This document shows, piece after piece, positions 31,690 through 41,211 of a stretch of DNA of 64,000 nucleotides (position 1 is the first letter of the stretch; every line of letters starts with the position of its first letter). Below the pieces are notes generated by a model. The model ran no database searches. It was given only the letters and a program-made list of their open reading frames with translations, and had not been told where the DNA came from. Source of the DNA: UBA1426 sp052034085. Lineage in GTDB: Bacteria > Bacillota > Clostridia > Peptostreptococcales > Anaerovoracaceae. A program made the translations under genes and the position numbers. The stretch lies in assembly GCA_052034085.1 (NCBI GenBank), contig JBPOJA010000013.1, positions 1 through 64,000 of the forward strand. The letters run 5' to 3'.

Positions 31690-32961
31690 TCAGACAATTG
31701 AAAGCAGATCCGTTGCAGCCAGAGCCATAACCTTTGCCGCTGCAATCATGTGCTCCACTTCCACATACTCATCAGATTTGTGTGCCATCCTCAGTGGCCC
31801 AGGCCCATAAACTATACACTGATCCATACCCCCCTGCCTTACCACATATTTTTGGTCATCGTTTCCCGGGCTTATGGAGAAATCCATAACTTTCCCAAGA
31901 TAGGTTTCACCAGCTTTTTGAAAAGCTTTTACAACATCTGTATTACCGGAAACTATTGTGGGATCAACTTCCATTATAGACCTTAATTCATAGTCAAAAT
32001 CTTTATAAGAAGCCTTGAGCTCTTCACACGTTGAAAGTATCCTCTCTTTTGCCCAGGCTACACTTTGCTCCGGGATGAGTCTCCAGTCAAAGGCTGCCAC
32101 GCAGGAACCCGGTACCGTGTTAACTTTTGTGCCGGCATTAATCATAGTTGTCACCAGAGTGCTTCTTTTGCATGCGGGTGGAATAACAGGATATTCTGAT
32201 TCGATTGCAAGTTCGGGCTGGATTTTTTCCTTTATTGCATTCAGAAGCAGGTTCATATTGTCTATCGCATTTATTCCTTCAGACGGCATACTGCCGTGAC
32301 TCTGTTTTCCTTTCGTTTCAATTTCAAACCAGAAGGTTCCCCTGTGTCCCAGGCAGATTTTATCGTAGTCCAGACACTCTGTTATTATGCAGTAATCCGT
32401 ATTATTTTTGTCCAGATAGCCATTGTTGACCAGATAGCCGACTCCTGCCTGTCCTCCGGTCTCCTCATCGGGAGTCGCACTGGAAATAATGGTTCCATTC
32501 AACGAAATTCCCGCTTTTTTTAATGCATAGATAGCAAATATCTGGGACACTATGCCCGACTTCTGATCTGAAGAGCCTCTGCCATACAATTTCCCGTCTT
32601 TTACTTCTGGTTTAAAAGGATCCACAGTCCAGCCGCTGCCCGCAGGCACCACATCATAATGACCGGAAAAATGTAACAGGGGCCTGCCTTCCTTCCCCCG
32701 ATATCTGCCTATTACATTTACTCTTGGCAGGCCTTCTCCAAAAGGAGCCAACCTATCAAGTTGGTCTGCGGGGACCTCCACGTACTCAACTTCGCAGCCG
32801 ATTTTTTCCATCATACTCCCTATTGCCTTTGCACATTGGGGATAATTTTTACCCGGTGGATTTTCAGTATCTATCCCAATTATTTCTTTTGCAAATTCAA
32901 CAAGTTCTTCCCGCAGGTCTTCAACTGCCTTATCGATGGCTTCAACAACATTTCTATCCAT
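31690..32961 (-). CDS. M20-family metallopeptidase (ArgE/DapE/ACY1 type)
   Basis: 423 residues. Di-zinc active-site segments: HFSGHYDVVPAG (first His/Asp), GRGSSDQKSG (bridging Asp), SATPDEETGGQAG (catalytic Glu pair), and the lid/dimer domain in the middle (LGHRGTFWFEIETKGKQSHGS). Hydrolyses N-acyl amino acids, succinyl-diaminopimelate or dipeptides in the cytoplasm. It lies about 70 bases after the PanF-like symporter, so it may process that substrate, for example a dipeptide or acylated amino acid (inference). RBS AAAGGA. Confidence 0.88.
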   Translation of the reverse strand: MDRNVVEAIDKAVEDLREELVEFAKEIIGIDTENPPGKNYPQCAKAIGSMMEKIGCEVEYVEVPADQLDRLAPFGEGLPRVNVIGRYRGKEGRPLLHFSGHYDVVPAGSGWTVDPFKPEVKDGKLYGRGSSDQKSGIVSQIFAIYALKKAGISLNGTIISSATPDEETGGQAGVGYLVNNGYLDKNNTDYCIITECLDYDKICLGHRGTFWFEIETKGKQSHGSMPSEGINAIDNMNLLLNAIKEKIQPELAIESEYPVIPPACKRSTLVTTMINAGTKVNTVPGSCVAAFDWRLIPEQSVAWAKERILSTCEELKASYKDFDYELRSIMEVDPTIVSGNTDVVKAFQKAGETYLGKVMDFSISPGNDDQKYVVRQGGMDQCIVYGPGPLRMAHKSDEYVEVEHMIAAAKVMALAATDLLSIV

Positions 32962-33034
32962 CAGAGTTTTCCTTTCTTAAAGCAAAGGAGGAAGGCAAAT
33001 GGCCCTCCTCCAATTTTTCAGATAAGACCGGACA

Positions 33035-34522
33035 CTAAATTCCCCAGAAAGCTTCAATAATATCATCCGAGGGTTTTTTGGTCAGTTTACTTACCACTAC
33101 AAAGGCTACCAGTGAGATCAGCAAAGGCAGAACAATTGTGTGGGTTCCAAAAGGTCTTGCCCATACTTTACTGAACAGGATGTAAGATCCAACACCCGTC
33201 ACAATACCTGCAAAAGCGCCCGGAGCATTGGCTCTCTTCCAGTAAAGACCAAGTACTATCGGCCACAGGAAGGTGGAAATCAGGCCTGCATTGGCATAGA
33301 GGTTCAGCCACACCATCAGAGGCGGAGGGTTGAAGGCCGCTATGTAGATGATAATTCCAACCGCTATTGTGCTGGCAAAGCTCAAGGCAGATGACTTTTT
33401 AGCATCTGTATTTATCTTGGGATTGATATAGTTGCCCACCAGGTCGTTGACAATGGCTCCAACCACTATGAGGAGCTGGGAGTCAACCGTTGACATAACA
33501 GCTGCCAGAGGCCCTGCCAGTATGATACCTGCTATAACAGGAACAAAGAGTTTGGTGGAAACTGTAGGTACTACCAGGTCGCCGGACTCGATGCCCGGAA
33601 CCAGAACCATTCCGAAAGCTCCTACTAAGTGCATAAGCAGAAGCAGAACCATGGATACGGCTGTACCATAGATGATTCCCTTGTGCAGGCTGTCGCTGTC
33701 TTTATAGGCCATGGCTCTCACGCCGACACTGGGCAGACCAACAACGGCAAAACCTACTAAGATCCAGAATGATGTAACCCATGCTACTGTGGCAAAACCT
33801 TCAGTCGGTCCATACGGTGTAATCAGGCCAGGATTCATATCATACATTTTTTGTACTATGGCTGAAACACCTCCGCCTGCAGAAACAACACCTGCAAACA
33901 ACACAATCGTGGCAATGGTCATAACAACACCCTGCAGTGTATCTGTAAGAGCAACCGCTCTGAATCCGCCTATTGTCGTGTAAATCAAAACAGTTACTGC
34001 AAAGAATGTGAGTGCTGCAGTATATGATAGCCCAATGGAGCCCTGAAGCAGTCTGGCTGCACCAATCCATTGGGCCGCCATGGCCGCAATAAAGAACGCA
34101 ATAATCGAAATTGATGTCAGCACGACCAGAACATCACTTTTGTATCTTGCTCTGATATAGTCCGTAATAGTTACTGCATTTATCTTTCTTGCGATTATAG
34201 CGAATTTCTTACCCAGAACGGATAATGTAAAATATCCTGTGGGCATCTGAGTCATTGCCAGAAACACCCACACAAGGCCATGTGTATATGCCGTACCCGG
34301 CCCTCCGATAAAGCTGCCGGCACTCAAATAAGTGGTGACCAGGGTCATAGCCAGCACAAAACCACCCAGGTCCCTTCCTCCTGTCATATATTCCGTCAGG
34401 AAGTTTTCGTCGCTTGACTGCCTGGCCTTTGCAACGAACTTCATGCTATACATTCCGATTATAAAAACTAAAACGAAGTACAGCAGTATGGGAATAAGGA
34501 CTGCCCATTGTATACCTGTCAT
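33035..34522 (-). CDS. Sodium:pantothenate-type symporter (SSS family, PanF-like)
   Basis: 495 residues, 13 membrane helices. DENFLTEYMTGGRDLGGFVLAMTLVTTYLSAGSFIGGPGTAYTHGL at the N-terminus and IGGFRAVALTDTLQGVVM (core SSS signature) resemble PanF. The gene overlaps its DUF997 partner by four bases, the same pair as yhdT-panF in enterobacteria. Whether pantothenate or another carboxylate is the substrate is not certain: the DUF997 pairing also occurs with other SSS members. It follows the V-ATPase genes, which would supply the sodium gradient. Confidence 0.85.
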   Translation of the reverse strand: MTGIQWAVLIPILLYFVLVFIIGMYSMKFVAKARQSSDENFLTEYMTGGRDLGGFVLAMTLVTTYLSAGSFIGGPGTAYTHGLVWVFLAMTQMPTGYFTLSVLGKKFAIIARKINAVTITDYIRARYKSDVLVVLTSISIIAFFIAAMAAQWIGAARLLQGSIGLSYTAALTFFAVTVLIYTTIGGFRAVALTDTLQGVVMTIATIVLFAGVVSAGGGVSAIVQKMYDMNPGLITPYGPTEGFATVAWVTSFWILVGFAVVGLPSVGVRAMAYKDSDSLHKGIIYGTAVSMVLLLLMHLVGAFGMVLVPGIESGDLVVPTVSTKLFVPVIAGIILAGPLAAVMSTVDSQLLIVVGAIVNDLVGNYINPKINTDAKKSSALSFASTIAVGIIIYIAAFNPPPLMVWLNLYANAGLISTFLWPIVLGLYWKRANAPGAFAGIVTGVGSYILFSKVWARPFGTHTIVLPLLISLVAFVVVSKLTKKPSDDIIEAFWGI

Positions 34523-34845
34523 GCCTTATTCACCTCCTCCAGATAAGCCTGGGCTTCTTCAACGGTCATCCTTTCAAGAGGCATATCCTTGTAGAATTTC
34601 TTAACCATGATAATGGCCAGAACCGTAAACAGTATGCCGCCTAAAACGCTGCTCATGAAGAACCAGGTGGGAAAGCCTAAAATGTACGAATACTCTTCAG
34701 GCGCTCCTGAACCCAAACCATAGCCCGTGACAAACCACCAGACCAGGTTTATGATTCCAAGCCCAAAACCTAACAATGCTTCTTTATTGCACTGCTTGTA
34801 TCTTGGGTCTTCCATGAAAACATCTTTCTTTGCAAGATCTTCCAT
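34519..34845 (-). CDS. DUF997 (YhdT-like) symporter partner
   Basis: 108 residues from the ATG at 34845 (RBS GAGGAGG; a longer start at 34869 would run into the V-ATPase D gene). DPRYKQCNKEALLGFGLGIINLVWWFVTGYGLG and PTWFFMSSVLGG are the DUF997 core, with two membrane helices. Members sit beside PanF-type symporters and are thought to be small subunits. The stop codon overlaps the symporter start (ATGA). Confidence 0.9.
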   Translation of the reverse strand: MEDLAKKDVFMEDPRYKQCNKEALLGFGLGIINLVWWFVTGYGLGSGAPEEYSYILGFPTWFFMSSVLGGILFTVLAIIMVKKFYKDMPLERMTVEEAQAYLEEVNKA

Positions 34846-34865
34846 GCTAAGCCTCCTCTCTTCCG

Positions 34866-35561
34866 TCAATGACTTTTTGTATATTCATCAAAAGCTGCCG
34901 CAGATTCGGCCTGCTTTTCCATGATGGCTTCTTTAAGCATCATATCCTTAACCTTCATGAGCCTTGTCTGATTGCCTCTCTCATTTTCGTCCAGCTTCAT
35001 TCTGATGTATTTGATGGTCTCCTGAAGGTCGGGTATCATAACATACTCCAGGGCATTTACCCGTCTTCTGGTCTTTTCAATCTCTTCAGCAAGCAAACTT
35101 GCTTCTTTTTCCATTGCAGCCAGCTCCAGGAGTACGGGGAAAACTTCAGACAGGTTTTCTATGGACTTGTCCAGTTCCCCGGACGTCCCGATAAAACCAT
35201 AAGGCAGGATATCTTTTATTTCATCAGTGGTTGTCACAAAATCAAAAACAGGGACTTCAACACTCATGACATTTTTGCTTCCCAGTTCTATAGCCACTCC
35301 CTGCTTGGGGTACATCAAAGCTTCTTCCATAAAAGCTGAGGGCATAACGGCATTTGCTACGGCAAAATTTCTGTAGACTTCTGCCAGCAACCTTTCCACT
35401 TCTTCTCTCAATGCCTTGTTGCGTCTGGCCAGATCCAGAAATTGCTTCATAAGCTCATCTCTTTTATCCTTCATGAGCTTATGGCCTCTGACAGCCACAA
35501 CCAGCTTCTTTTTTAATGAGGTCAGCACCATTCGTGTGGGATTTACATTAAGCCTCGCCAC
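34866..35561 (-). CDS. ntpD: V-type ATPase subunit D
   Basis: 231 residues, mostly a long antiparallel coiled coil (NPTRMVLTSLKKKLVVAVRGHKLMKDKRDELM at the N-terminus; EKTRRRVNALEYVMIPDLQETIKYI at the C-terminus). It forms the central rotor shaft with F. Last V-ATPase gene of the operon, 12 bases after B. Confidence 0.95.
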   Translation of the reverse strand: MARLNVNPTRMVLTSLKKKLVVAVRGHKLMKDKRDELMKQFLDLARRNKALREEVERLLAEVYRNFAVANAVMPSAFMEEALMYPKQGVAIELGSKNVMSVEVPVFDFVTTTDEIKDILPYGFIGTSGELDKSIENLSEVFPVLLELAAMEKEASLLAEEIEKTRRRVNALEYVMIPDLQETIKYIRMKLDENERGNQTRLMKVKDMMLKEAIMEKQAESAAAFDEYTKSH

Positions 35562-35573
35562 TTGCCCCTCCTC

Positions 35574-36968
35574 CTAGTCTTTCCTGTTAACTTCACATAC
35601 GCAGGGTAAATATTTGTCCAGATATTCATCCCTGATTCTTTTTAGTTCGCTTCTGGGCATCATATCGAGCAGTTCCCATCCAAGATCAAGGGTGTCCTCA
35701 ATGGTCCTGTTCGTCTCATAGCCCTGAGAAACATATCTGTTTTCAAAAGCATCGGAAAACTGGGCATAGAGCAAATCGACCTCTGTCAAAGCCGCTTCTC
35801 CCAATATTGCCATCAGCTCTTTTGCCTGTTTCCCTCTGGAATATACAGCAAACAGCTGATTCATGGTGTCTGCGTGATCTTCTCTTGTTTTATCTTTGCC
35901 TATTCCTTTGTCTTTGAGTCTGGACAGAGAGGGCAACACAGATACCGGAGGAACAATTCCCTTCCTGTGCAGATCTCTGGACAAAATGATCTGTCCTTCC
36001 GTAATATACCCCGTCAGATCAGGAATGGGATGAGTTATGTCGTCCTCGGGCATGGTCAGTATGGGTATCAGAGTAATGGATCCCCTGTGACCTTTCTTCC
36101 TTCCCGCTCTTTCATATAAAGTTGCCAGGTCAGTATAAAGATAGCCGGGATAGCCCCTTCTGCCCGGAACTTCCTTACGGGCTGCCGATACTTCTCTCAG
36201 TGCTTCCGCATAGTTCGTAATATCGGTCAGGATGACAAGCACATGCATTTCTTTCTCAAAAGCCAGATATTCTGCCGCCGTAAGAGCTATTCTGGGAGTG
36301 GAAATACGCTCAATGGCGGGGTCGTTGGCCAGATTTGTGAAAAGTACTGTCCTGTCTATTGCGCCGGTTCTTTTGAAGTCCGAAACGAAGAAATCTGCCT
36401 CTTCGTAAGTGATTCCGATGGCGGCAAAAACTACCGCAAAGTTATCACTGCTTCCCAGAACTCTTGACTGCCTTGCAATCTGTGCAGCCAGCTCGGCATG
36501 AGGCAGGCCGGATCCTGAAAAGATCGGCAGTTTCTGGCCTCTGACGAGAGTGTTAAGACCGTCAATGGCAGACACGCCTGTTTGTATGAACTCAGCGGGG
36601 TAGTCCCTTGCTGCTGGATTCATGGGTAAGCCATTTACATCCAGTCTTTTTTCTGCAATTATCTCTGCTCCTCCGTCGATGGGTCTGCCCAGGCCGTCAA
36701 AGACCCTGCCCATCATCTCTTCGGAGACACCAATCTCTATTCCGCGGCCCAGAAATCTCACTTTGCTGTCTGCCAGGTTTATGCCCGCTGCACTTTCAAA
36801 CAGCTGAACCAGGGCATTGCTTCCGTTGATTTCAAGGACTTTGCACTGCCGGACCTCACCGTTTTGAAGCTCAATTTCACCCAGTTCGTCATAGGTGACA
36901 CCTTCGACATTCTTTACCAGCATCAGAGGACCGGCAACTTCGGTAATTGTTCTGTACTCCTTAATCAT
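35574..36968 (-). CDS. ntpB: V-type ATPase subunit B
   Basis: 464 residues from the ATG at 36968, which overlaps the A stop codon and has GGGAGG eight bases upstream; a GTG at 36977 would sit on the RBS. Non-catalytic head subunit: FSGSGLPHAELAAQIARQ replaces a true P-loop, and ILTDITNYAEALREVSAARKEVPGRRGYPGYLYTDL is the B-type signature. It alternates with A in the A3B3 head. Confidence 0.96.
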   Translation of the reverse strand: MIKEYRTITEVAGPLMLVKNVEGVTYDELGEIELQNGEVRQCKVLEINGSNALVQLFESAAGINLADSKVRFLGRGIEIGVSEEMMGRVFDGLGRPIDGGAEIIAEKRLDVNGLPMNPAARDYPAEFIQTGVSAIDGLNTLVRGQKLPIFSGSGLPHAELAAQIARQSRVLGSSDNFAVVFAAIGITYEEADFFVSDFKRTGAIDRTVLFTNLANDPAIERISTPRIALTAAEYLAFEKEMHVLVILTDITNYAEALREVSAARKEVPGRRGYPGYLYTDLATLYERAGRKKGHRGSITLIPILTMPEDDITHPIPDLTGYITEGQIILSRDLHRKGIVPPVSVLPSLSRLKDKGIGKDKTREDHADTMNQLFAVYSRGKQAKELMAILGEAALTEVDLLYAQFSDAFENRYVSQGYETNRTIEDTLDLGWELLDMMPRSELKRIRDEYLDKYLPCVCEVNRKD

Positions 36969-38751
36969 CCTGTTCACCTCCCCTGCTGACCAGAGCCCCT
37001 ATTTCTTTTGTAAGCTCAGCCATTATTTCTTCATACTGGGCGTTTACCTTTTCTTCTTCAATATATTTAAAGCGTCCGATAGTTTCTCTCAGGGGCAATG
37101 CTACGAGTTTGTTGAAATCAGCTCCCTTGTCAATGGCTTCCGTACCGAGTCTGTAGTATTCAAAAATCAGCTTCAACAGTTTATGCTGCTTGTTCATGGA
37201 AGCATAGGTATCAATTTCGTGGAAAGCATTTTGATGAAGATAGTCTTCCCTGATGGATTTACTTGCCTCCAGTTTAAACTGGTCTTTAAATGATAATGCG
37301 TCCACGCCCACAAGCTGAACTATCTCCTGAAGTTCGGCTTCTTCCTGAAGCAGCTTCATTGTGTCGCTCCTGAGTTGCGGGAAATCTTTATCTACATTTT
37401 CTGCAAACCACTTGGACAGTCTGTCGATATACAGTGAATAACTGGACAGCCAGTTAATCGCCGGAAAGTGTCTGGAATACGCCAATGCCGCATCAAGGCT
37501 CCAGAACACCTTGACTATTCTCAGGGTTGCCTGGGAAACAGGTTCTGAAATATCTCCTCCGGGAGGAGACACTGCGCCAATGGCGGAAAGTGCACCTTCC
37601 CTGCCATCAGAACCAAGTGCGATTACCCTTCCGGCCCTTTCATAGAACTGGGCAAGCCTTGATGAAAGATATGCCGGATAGCCTTCTTCACCGGGCATTT
37701 CTTCCAGCCTTCCTGACATTTCTCTAAGGGCTTCCGCCCATCTGGAAGTGGAATCTGCCATAAGGGCTACGGAATAACCCATATCCCTGTAATATTCCGC
37801 TATGGTTATGCCTGTGTAGATAGATGCCTCCCTGGCAGCTACAGGCATATCAGAGGTGTTTGCAATGAGCACAGTTCTTTTCATAAGCGGCTCACCGGAT
37901 TTCGGGTCTTTCAGTTCGGGGAATTCCATGAGAACGTCAGTCATTTCGTTGCCCCGTTCGCCGCAGCCTATATATACAACAATGTCGGCATCTGCCCATT
38001 TGGCAAGCTGATGCTGTACCACGGTTTTTCCGCTGCCAAAGGGGCCCGGAACCGCAGCAACACCACCCTTGGCTATTGGGAACATGGTGTCTATAACTCT
38101 CTGTCCCGTCAGCAAAGGCATAACCGGCACTATTTTTTCTTTGTACGGCCTTCCCCGCCTGACCGGCCATTTCTGCATCATGGTAATTTCCGCAGTGCTG
38201 CCGTCATCTCTTTCAACAAGGCAGACCACATCCTCAACTGTGAAATCGCCACTTTTTATTTCCTTGACCGTCCCCTCTATGCCGTGGGGCACCATGATTT
38301 TAAGCTGCACAATAACCGTTTCCTGCACGGTGCCTATTATGTCACCGGCAACAACCTTTGCACCTTCCTTCACGGTTGGAACAAAGGTCCATTTCTTTTC
38401 CCTGGAAAGCGGTTTAACATCAATGCCTCTTTGTATGTTTGTGCCGGTGCGTGCCAGTATTTCCTCAAGAGGTCTTTGTATTCCGTCATATATGGTCTCT
38501 ATCATGCCCGGCCCCAGCTCAACGGACAAAGGTACTCCTGTCGATACAACTTTGGCTCCGGGTCCAAGTCCTGCAGTTTCTTCGTAAACCTGAATCGATG
38601 CCGCATCGCCGCGCATTTCAATTATTTCACCGATGAGTCCCTGCTCTCCGACCCGAACCACATCGAACATGTCCGCATCGGTCATACCCTCTGCTACAAC
38701 CAGAGGACCGGAAACCTTTACTACTCTCCCTTGGTTCACTTTTTCAGTCAC
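36961..38751 (-). CDS. ntpA: V-type ATPase subunit A (catalytic)
   Basis: 596 residues. P-loop GPFGSGKTV, the A-type extra domain (about residues 110-200, with RREKKWTF-like strands), catalytic Glu in GCGERGNEM and SRWAEALREMSGRLEEMPGEEGYPAYL. It hydrolyses ATP to drive sodium export or, in reverse, makes ATP. Gene order F-A-B-D matches the Enterococcus hirae ntp operon. Confidence 0.97.
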   Translation of the reverse strand: MTEKVNQGRVVKVSGPLVVAEGMTDADMFDVVRVGEQGLIGEIIEMRGDAASIQVYEETAGLGPGAKVVSTGVPLSVELGPGMIETIYDGIQRPLEEILARTGTNIQRGIDVKPLSREKKWTFVPTVKEGAKVVAGDIIGTVQETVIVQLKIMVPHGIEGTVKEIKSGDFTVEDVVCLVERDDGSTAEITMMQKWPVRRGRPYKEKIVPVMPLLTGQRVIDTMFPIAKGGVAAVPGPFGSGKTVVQHQLAKWADADIVVYIGCGERGNEMTDVLMEFPELKDPKSGEPLMKRTVLIANTSDMPVAAREASIYTGITIAEYYRDMGYSVALMADSTSRWAEALREMSGRLEEMPGEEGYPAYLSSRLAQFYERAGRVIALGSDGREGALSAIGAVSPPGGDISEPVSQATLRIVKVFWSLDAALAYSRHFPAINWLSSYSLYIDRLSKWFAENVDKDFPQLRSDTMKLLQEEAELQEIVQLVGVDALSFKDQFKLEASKSIREDYLHQNAFHEIDTYASMNKQHKLLKLIFEYYRLGTEAIDKGADFNKLVALPLRETIGRFKYIEEEKVNAQYEEIMAELTKEIGALVSRGGEQDD

Positions 38752-38760
38752 CTTCCTTCA

Positions 38761-39084
38761 TCATTCGCCACTGAACAAAATGTCCGCTCCGACGGCTTTT
38801 TCCACTGATTTTTTCAAAACACTAAGCCCTATTCCGTAACTTCCGTCAATTCCCGGAATGGGAACTATGGCCGGAATCTGTCTTTCCTTGTATCTATTTA
38901 TATCTTCAACCATATCTTTGCACAGTTTCTCAGTGATATATATGATGGCATAATCTTCTTTTGCTATGGTATGAAGAATTTTTTTCGCCTCTTCAGGATT
39001 GTCTGCCGGATGCACAACCAGTCCTACTGCTTTAAATCCAAGCACGCTGTCCCTGTCTCCGATAACTCCGACTTTCTTAGACAT
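38761..39084 (-). CDS. ntpG: V-type ATPase subunit F (NtpG)
   Basis: 107 residues: VGVIGDRDSVLGFKAVGLVV at the N-terminus, YAIIYITEKLCKDM in the middle, then IPAIVPIPG. A small Rossmann-like protein that binds D in the central stalk. It overlaps subunit C by eight bases. Confidence 0.93.
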   Translation of the reverse strand: MSKKVGVIGDRDSVLGFKAVGLVVHPADNPEEAKKILHTIAKEDYAIIYITEKLCKDMVEDINRYKERQIPAIVPIPGIDGSYGIGLSVLKKSVEKAVGADILFSGE

Positions 39085-40087
39085 AGGTATCCCTCACCCT
39101 CTCTCTGATTGAATCTTTGGAAAGTTCCTGGAGAAGTCCAGTCAGAATAATCCGTACCGTCCTGATTTCAATCTCTTTTACCAGCAAATGAGCTATCAGA
39201 GGTTCAAGTCCGAAAGTAACTGCCTTGGCTTTCTTGGCATGATCCATAATCGCATTTTCGCAGAGTTTCTCAAAAACCGTAAAGCGGCCTGTTTCCTTGA
39301 GAACATGCCCGCCTTCTATCATAACTTTTTCAAGTCCGAAAGGAATCAGCTTCTCTCCCACATTAACATAGGGTTCGTCATATAATGCTATGAAAAGTTT
39401 GTCGCCTATTCTCCCGCCGTCTATATGAGCATAGTTGAAAAAATCCCAGGGTTTACCCATTTCTCTTACTCTTACAAAAGTCTGCAGGTTCACTATGTCT
39501 ATATAGAGTTTGACGTAATCTGTGAGAAACTGATTGCCGATGTCAAAGGATTTTTCCAGCATTTCCTGGAAACATGCTTTATCCAGCAAAATATCCACCA
39601 TCTGGGGGTCCTGTGTCCTTGCGAAAACGTCAATCACGTTAAGTATCGATTTTCGCATTATATCCGTCAAATGTACAAAGTCTCTTTCTCTCAAACTTTC
39701 TTTTAAAACAGGAAGCTCGATGGTCCCTATGTCTATGAGATATCTGTCATAATCTCCACCCAGAAATTCCGCTTTTAGCAGTACTTTGATATTGTGGTAA
39801 TCATAGGGATAGAAAAGAGGGGCAATTTCCTCCTTGTCGGGAGCTATATCCTTTACAAAAGTAAAAGTATCCTCAAGCTCCTTTTCAAGCACATGCTCAA
39901 AATCCCTTACATCCGACAATTCCTCCCCGTCACCGTAAGCCATTTCATACACGATTTTCATTGCATCTTCGGCAGTTCTGCTTTCTATCATGGCATCTGC
40001 CATTTCTCTGGTCAGCAGATACCTGCCTACGCTGCGAACTCTCGAAGAGGCAAATACATAGTCATTCTTTTTCTTATCTATGTTCAA
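39077..40087 (-). CDS. ntpC: V-type ATPase subunit C
   Basis: 336 residues, largely helical, with the d/C-type repeats (YDYHNIKVLLKAEFLGGDY; DYVKLYIDIVNLQTFVRVREMG). It is the socket that connects the rotor shaft to the K ring. It sits two bases after E. Confidence 0.92.
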   Translation of the reverse strand: MNIDKKKNDYVFASSRVRSVGRYLLTREMADAMIESRTAEDAMKIVYEMAYGDGEELSDVRDFEHVLEKELEDTFTFVKDIAPDKEEIAPLFYPYDYHNIKVLLKAEFLGGDYDRYLIDIGTIELPVLKESLRERDFVHLTDIMRKSILNVIDVFARTQDPQMVDILLDKACFQEMLEKSFDIGNQFLTDYVKLYIDIVNLQTFVRVREMGKPWDFFNYAHIDGGRIGDKLFIALYDEPYVNVGEKLIPFGLEKVMIEGGHVLKETGRFTVFEKLCENAIMDHAKKAKAVTFGLEPLIAHLLVKEIEIRTVRIILTGLLQELSKDSIRERVRDTYV

Positions 40088-40089
40088 AG

Positions 40090-40683
40090 CTATTCTCCTT
40101 GTGAGCCGTACAGCACCTCCACCACCTCAGGGATAGTGGCTTCCTTAATTTCATTTACCATAGTCTCCAGAGTGGAATTTATTTCGGTGGAGCCTCTCTT
40201 TAGAATGAAACCGCCTTTTGCCTGAATCACATCCGCTGAAAGGCTGATAGTTCCAATTTCTGCTGCATCATTTACTTTTTTTACAAGTTTTTCCCCCAGT
40301 CTGCCCCTATCTCTTTCGTTGAGAAGAAGCTCACCACCCTCTCCTCCAACTTTCAGAACAGCAGAGCTGAGCATCTCCAGATACTCATCTTCTTCCATAC
40401 CCGCCAGTTTATCCAAAGCCAGATCAAAACTTCTGCTTATCATGTCCTGCATTGCCTGTAGCTTTAATTTTCGCACTTCCAATGCCGCTACCGAACGTTT
40501 TCTGCTCTTTGTCAGTTCAGTATTCTGGTTAGCCTTGATTTGAGACTTAATTCTAATCTTTTCAGCCTGGTCACGGGCTTCTTTCATTATGTCATCTTTG
40601 GTTTTCTGGGCTTCTTCCACAACATCTCTGGAATACTCCATGGCCTCAGCAATTATTTTGGCATTTATATTTTCAATACTCAT
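40090..40683 (-). CDS. ntpE: V-type ATPase subunit E
   Basis: 197 residues: a long N-terminal charged helix and a C-terminal domain with LLNERDRGRLGEKL and RGSTEINSTLETMVNEIKEATIPEVVEVLYG. It forms the peripheral stalk with the G-like subunit at 43177. Confidence 0.9.
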   Translation of the reverse strand: MSIENINAKIIAEAMEYSRDVVEEAQKTKDDIMKEARDQAEKIRIKSQIKANQNTELTKSRKRSVAALEVRKLKLQAMQDMISRSFDLALDKLAGMEEDEYLEMLSSAVLKVGGEGGELLLNERDRGRLGEKLVKKVNDAAEIGTISLSADVIQAKGGFILKRGSTEINSTLETMVNEIKEATIPEVVEVLYGSQGE

Positions 40684-40701
40684 TTATATTCATCCTTTTA
40701 T

Positions 40702-41211
40702 TTAGCCCACGGCTATCTTGACACCATTGAGCATCAAGAAAGAAATCAGCAGAGCCAAAACGGCATAGGTTTCCACCATGGCCGGATAAACCATGCCTTT
40801 TGCCAATTCTTCAGGACGTTTGGAAATCAGCATAATACTGGCGGCTGATGCCTTACCCTGGGCTATTGCCGAAAACAGACCAACCAGGCCGACAGGTACA
40901 GAAGAGGCAAAGATATATGCTCCTTCTGCCATGGACACGTTAAGTGGTCCGGCGCCACCCAACAATGAAATCTTGGTCATGATAAGGAAGGCTATGAGCA
41001 AACCGTAAATCCCCTGTGTTCCGGGCAAAGCCTGCAAAATCAAAGTTTGTCCGAATTTGTTGGGATCCTCGGATATTACCCCGGCAGCTGCCTGACCGGC
41101 GATACCTATTCCTATGGCACTGCCTATTCCGGCTAAAGCTGCCATTGCCGCCCCTGCCATTGCCAAAAATACTCCGTCAAACAGCAGGTTTTCAAATTGC
41201 AAATAGTTCAT
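40702..41211 (-). CDS. ntpK: V-type ATPase membrane rotor subunit K, sodium-type
   Basis: 169 residues, four membrane helices in two hairpins. The ion-site residues T65-Q66 (LPGTQGIYG), Q118 (IAQGKASA) and E147 (AMVETYA) correspond to T64, Q65, Q110 and E139 that bind sodium in E. hirae NtpK. The first hairpin lacks the carboxylate, so there is one site per four-helix unit, as in E. hirae. Sodium specificity is inferred from these residues. Confidence 0.95.
   Translation of the reverse strand: MNYLQFENLLFDGVFLAMAGAAMAALAGIGSAIGIGIAGQAAAGVISEDPNKFGQTLILQALPGTQGIYGLLIAFLIMTKISLLGGAGPLNVSMAEGAYIFASSVPVGLVGLFSAIAQGKASAASIMLISKRPEELAKGMVYPAMVETYAVLALLISFLMLNGVKIAVG

Noticed and set aside
32987..33011. 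Hairpin GGAGGAAGGC / GCCCTCCTCC between the symporter and the M20 gene as a terminator
   Set aside because: Ten-pair stem, but in the minus-strand transcript it is followed by only three U, and 70 bases later comes a gene with a good RBS. Could be a partial attenuator or mRNA-stability element; not called.
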